Shown here piece by piece: positions 56,657 to 64,000 of a stretch of 64,000 nt of DNA (its first letter is position 1; every line of letters begins with the position of its first letter). Origin of the DNA: Selaginella tamariscina (taxonomy: Eukaryota; Streptophyta; Lycopodiopsida; Selaginellales; Selaginellaceae); NCBI GenBank assembly GCA_003024785.1, contig PUQB01000040.1:454880-518879 (forward strand), read 5' to 3'. The notes beneath the pieces are model-generated. The model worked only from the letters and a program-made list of their open reading frames with translations, ran no database searches and was not told the origin of the DNA. The translations under genes and the position numbers were made by a program.

Positions 56657-57496
56657 TTAGACTACGATTAAGCCAGCATGAACAAGCTGAGTGAATACCT
56701 GCACGATCACCCCGTGGAACGCCGGCGGATTGAGATACAGGTAACACTCTAGCAGCTCCTCCATGTCCGTGCACCCCTTGAGCCCCTTCTCGTCTATCAT
56801 CCTTACCATGGACCGCCTGAAATCCTCGTACGGGTCCCTCGACATCAACATAACAGGCACACTCTCACGTACCTTCCCCCTCACCGCCGCCGGTAGCGTA
56901 CTCCTCTTCCGCCGTCCGGTACACCCGTACGCACAGAGATCGTTCAGACCGCTCTCAGACTTCTTCTTCCTGTTCTCGGTTCTTGGAGTGTACTCCCATA
57001 GACTTTCTGAAGGATTTAGCAGGCATTTCACGCTCTTATAACCAGTCGGATACGGGCTGTACTGGTTCAGCAGCTTCATAGAAGCGATACTCTCATCACT
57101 TGAATGCACATACTCCTCGTCCCAAACCGACCCTCGACACTGATTCGTAAGCGTAGCACTTTCGTCACTTGTGAACAGAGAATGCTTGGATTCACTAGAT
57201 GAACTGCTAGAGATATACTCCTTGAAAGCTGCATTCCTGGTGTTCAGAGAAGACATGTTCTCACCTGTTGGGTGCTGACAATTCTTGATATCTGCGTGCT
57301 TGCAGCAGCCATCGAACACTAACCTGTGAGAACGCTTCTTCTTTCTCGGCTTCTCCTCGGTTTTATTCACCTGTGTGTACCTGTGCCTGGACGGACATGA
57401 ACTCGATACCACCGGTTTGATTCTGTACCTCCGGAGATTCACAAGGAGTAGCCGGGAAATGACATGAATTATTCGAAACCGGAGCCTTCTTCCCAT
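56657..57496 (-). CDS. OVATE family protein (transcriptional repressor)
   Basis: Encodes about 279 residues from MGRRLRFRIIHVIS. An upstream in-frame ATG at 57,550 would add 18 residues; I prefer the inner start because a basic N-terminus begins OFP proteins. OFPs are plant-specific repressors that work with TALE homeodomain and TRM proteins in organ shape. The C-terminal OVATE domain occupies the last ~70 residues (VPVMLMSRDPYEDFRRSMVR, MEELLECYLYLNPP, FHGVIVQVF). A basic stretch (KPRKKKRSHR) may be a nuclear signal, and the middle is serine-rich. Intronless and intact. A weak splice donor (CAG|GTATTC) inside VIVQVF is ignored because that motif is conserved unspliced. Confidence 0.88.
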   Translation of the reverse strand: MGRRLRFRIIHVISRLLLVNLRRYRIKPVVSSSCPSRHRYTQVNKTEEKPRKKKRSHRLVFDGCCKHADIKNCQHPTGENMSSLNTRNAAFKEYISSSSSSESKHSLFTSDESATLTNQCRGSVWDEEYVHSSDESIASMKLLNQYSPYPTGYKSVKCLLNPSESLWEYTPRTENRKKKSESGLNDLCAYGCTGRRKRSTLPAAVRGKVRESVPVMLMSRDPYEDFRRSMVRMIDEKGLKGCTDMEELLECYLYLNPPAFHGVIVQVFTQLVHAGLIVV

Positions 57497-57736
57497 TATA
57501 GATGTATGGAAAACAATAGCTGAGTTATATATTACGGGAGTTATGCACACTACTACTTGAACTCAGTAGAGCCAACGCGGATAAACTCACTGTTTCTCAT
57601 TCCGTTTACCTTGAATAAACCTGCATTTCTAATATGGTTTTAATAATAGTATCCGAGTTAGGAATGTAGTAATAGTACATTTGATTAACTGATAATATAA
57701 TGATAAATACCTGCTTACGAATGATTAGCATGAGAT
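57497..57736 (-). promoter_or_regulatory. 240-bp OFP upstream / synthetase downstream spacer
   Basis: The only sequence between the synthetase stop and the OFP start, both on the minus strand. It must hold the synthetase 3' end signals and the OFP promoter and leader. An AATATATA-type stretch at about 57,525-57,535 (minus TATATAATAT) is near the OFP start. No element is proven. Confidence 0.3.

Positions 57737-64000
<6,264 letters not shown>

Overview
The window is nuclear DNA of a land plant. It holds GT-AG introns, a BAHD acyltransferase with its usual single intron, a GRAS regulator, an OVATE-family protein, a PLS-type pentatricopeptide (PPR) gene and a many-exon organellar isoleucyl-tRNA synthetase. 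Plant telomere-type repeats (CCCTAAA) are also present. The AT-rich intergenic DNA, the style of the PPR repeats and the DUF7869-type transposon gene suggest a seed-free plant, perhaps a fern. That placement is inference, with low confidence. All clear genes except one transposon remnant and one orphan exon read on the minus strand.

Layout. 0-1.25 kb: end of a decayed Ty3/gypsy element (gag plus LTR) inserted in a broken copy of the isoleucyl-tRNA synthetase gene. 1.25-7.8 kb: gene-fragment debris, three hAT-type MITEs with perfect 8-bp target duplications, an orphan DnaJ exon and tRNA-Asp-like pieces. 7.85-10.4 kb: a minisatellite with CACGTG in every unit and a frameshifted PPR gene. 11.3-13.5 kb: transposon remnants. 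13.9-19.6 kb: a chromodomain-bearing Ty3/gypsy element with both LTRs. 20.7-22.1 kb: the BAHD gene, with a one-base frameshift. 22.4-31 kb: AT-rich DNA with a copia-like LTR and a 3.5-kb inverted-repeat unit that encloses an isoleucyl-tRNA synthetase pseudogene. 32-35 kb: a decayed DUF7869-type gene. 35.2-35.8 and 42.2-43.7 kb: GC-rich arrays of the 18-bp palindrome GGCGGGATTAATCCCGCC. 39.2-41.9 kb: a decayed ParB-like gene, enclosed with the second array between SSR-rich inverted repeats. 47.3-48.6 kb: the GRAS gene. 52.7-53.6 kb: a third palindrome array with an unrelated motif. 56.7-64 kb: the OVATE gene followed by the main isoleucyl-tRNA synthetase gene, whose 5' end lies beyond the window.

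Probably functional genes are few: GRAS, OVATE and the 57.7-64 kb synthetase, with BAHD uncertain. The most unusual content is the palindrome arrays. Each array of the GGGATTAATCCC type lies directly upstream of a transposon-like gene of the same orientation, and one of those genes has a ParB-like fold. The second theme is repeated DNA-level copying of synthetase gene pieces, introns included, joined at (TA)n/(CA)n/(GA)n microsatellites.
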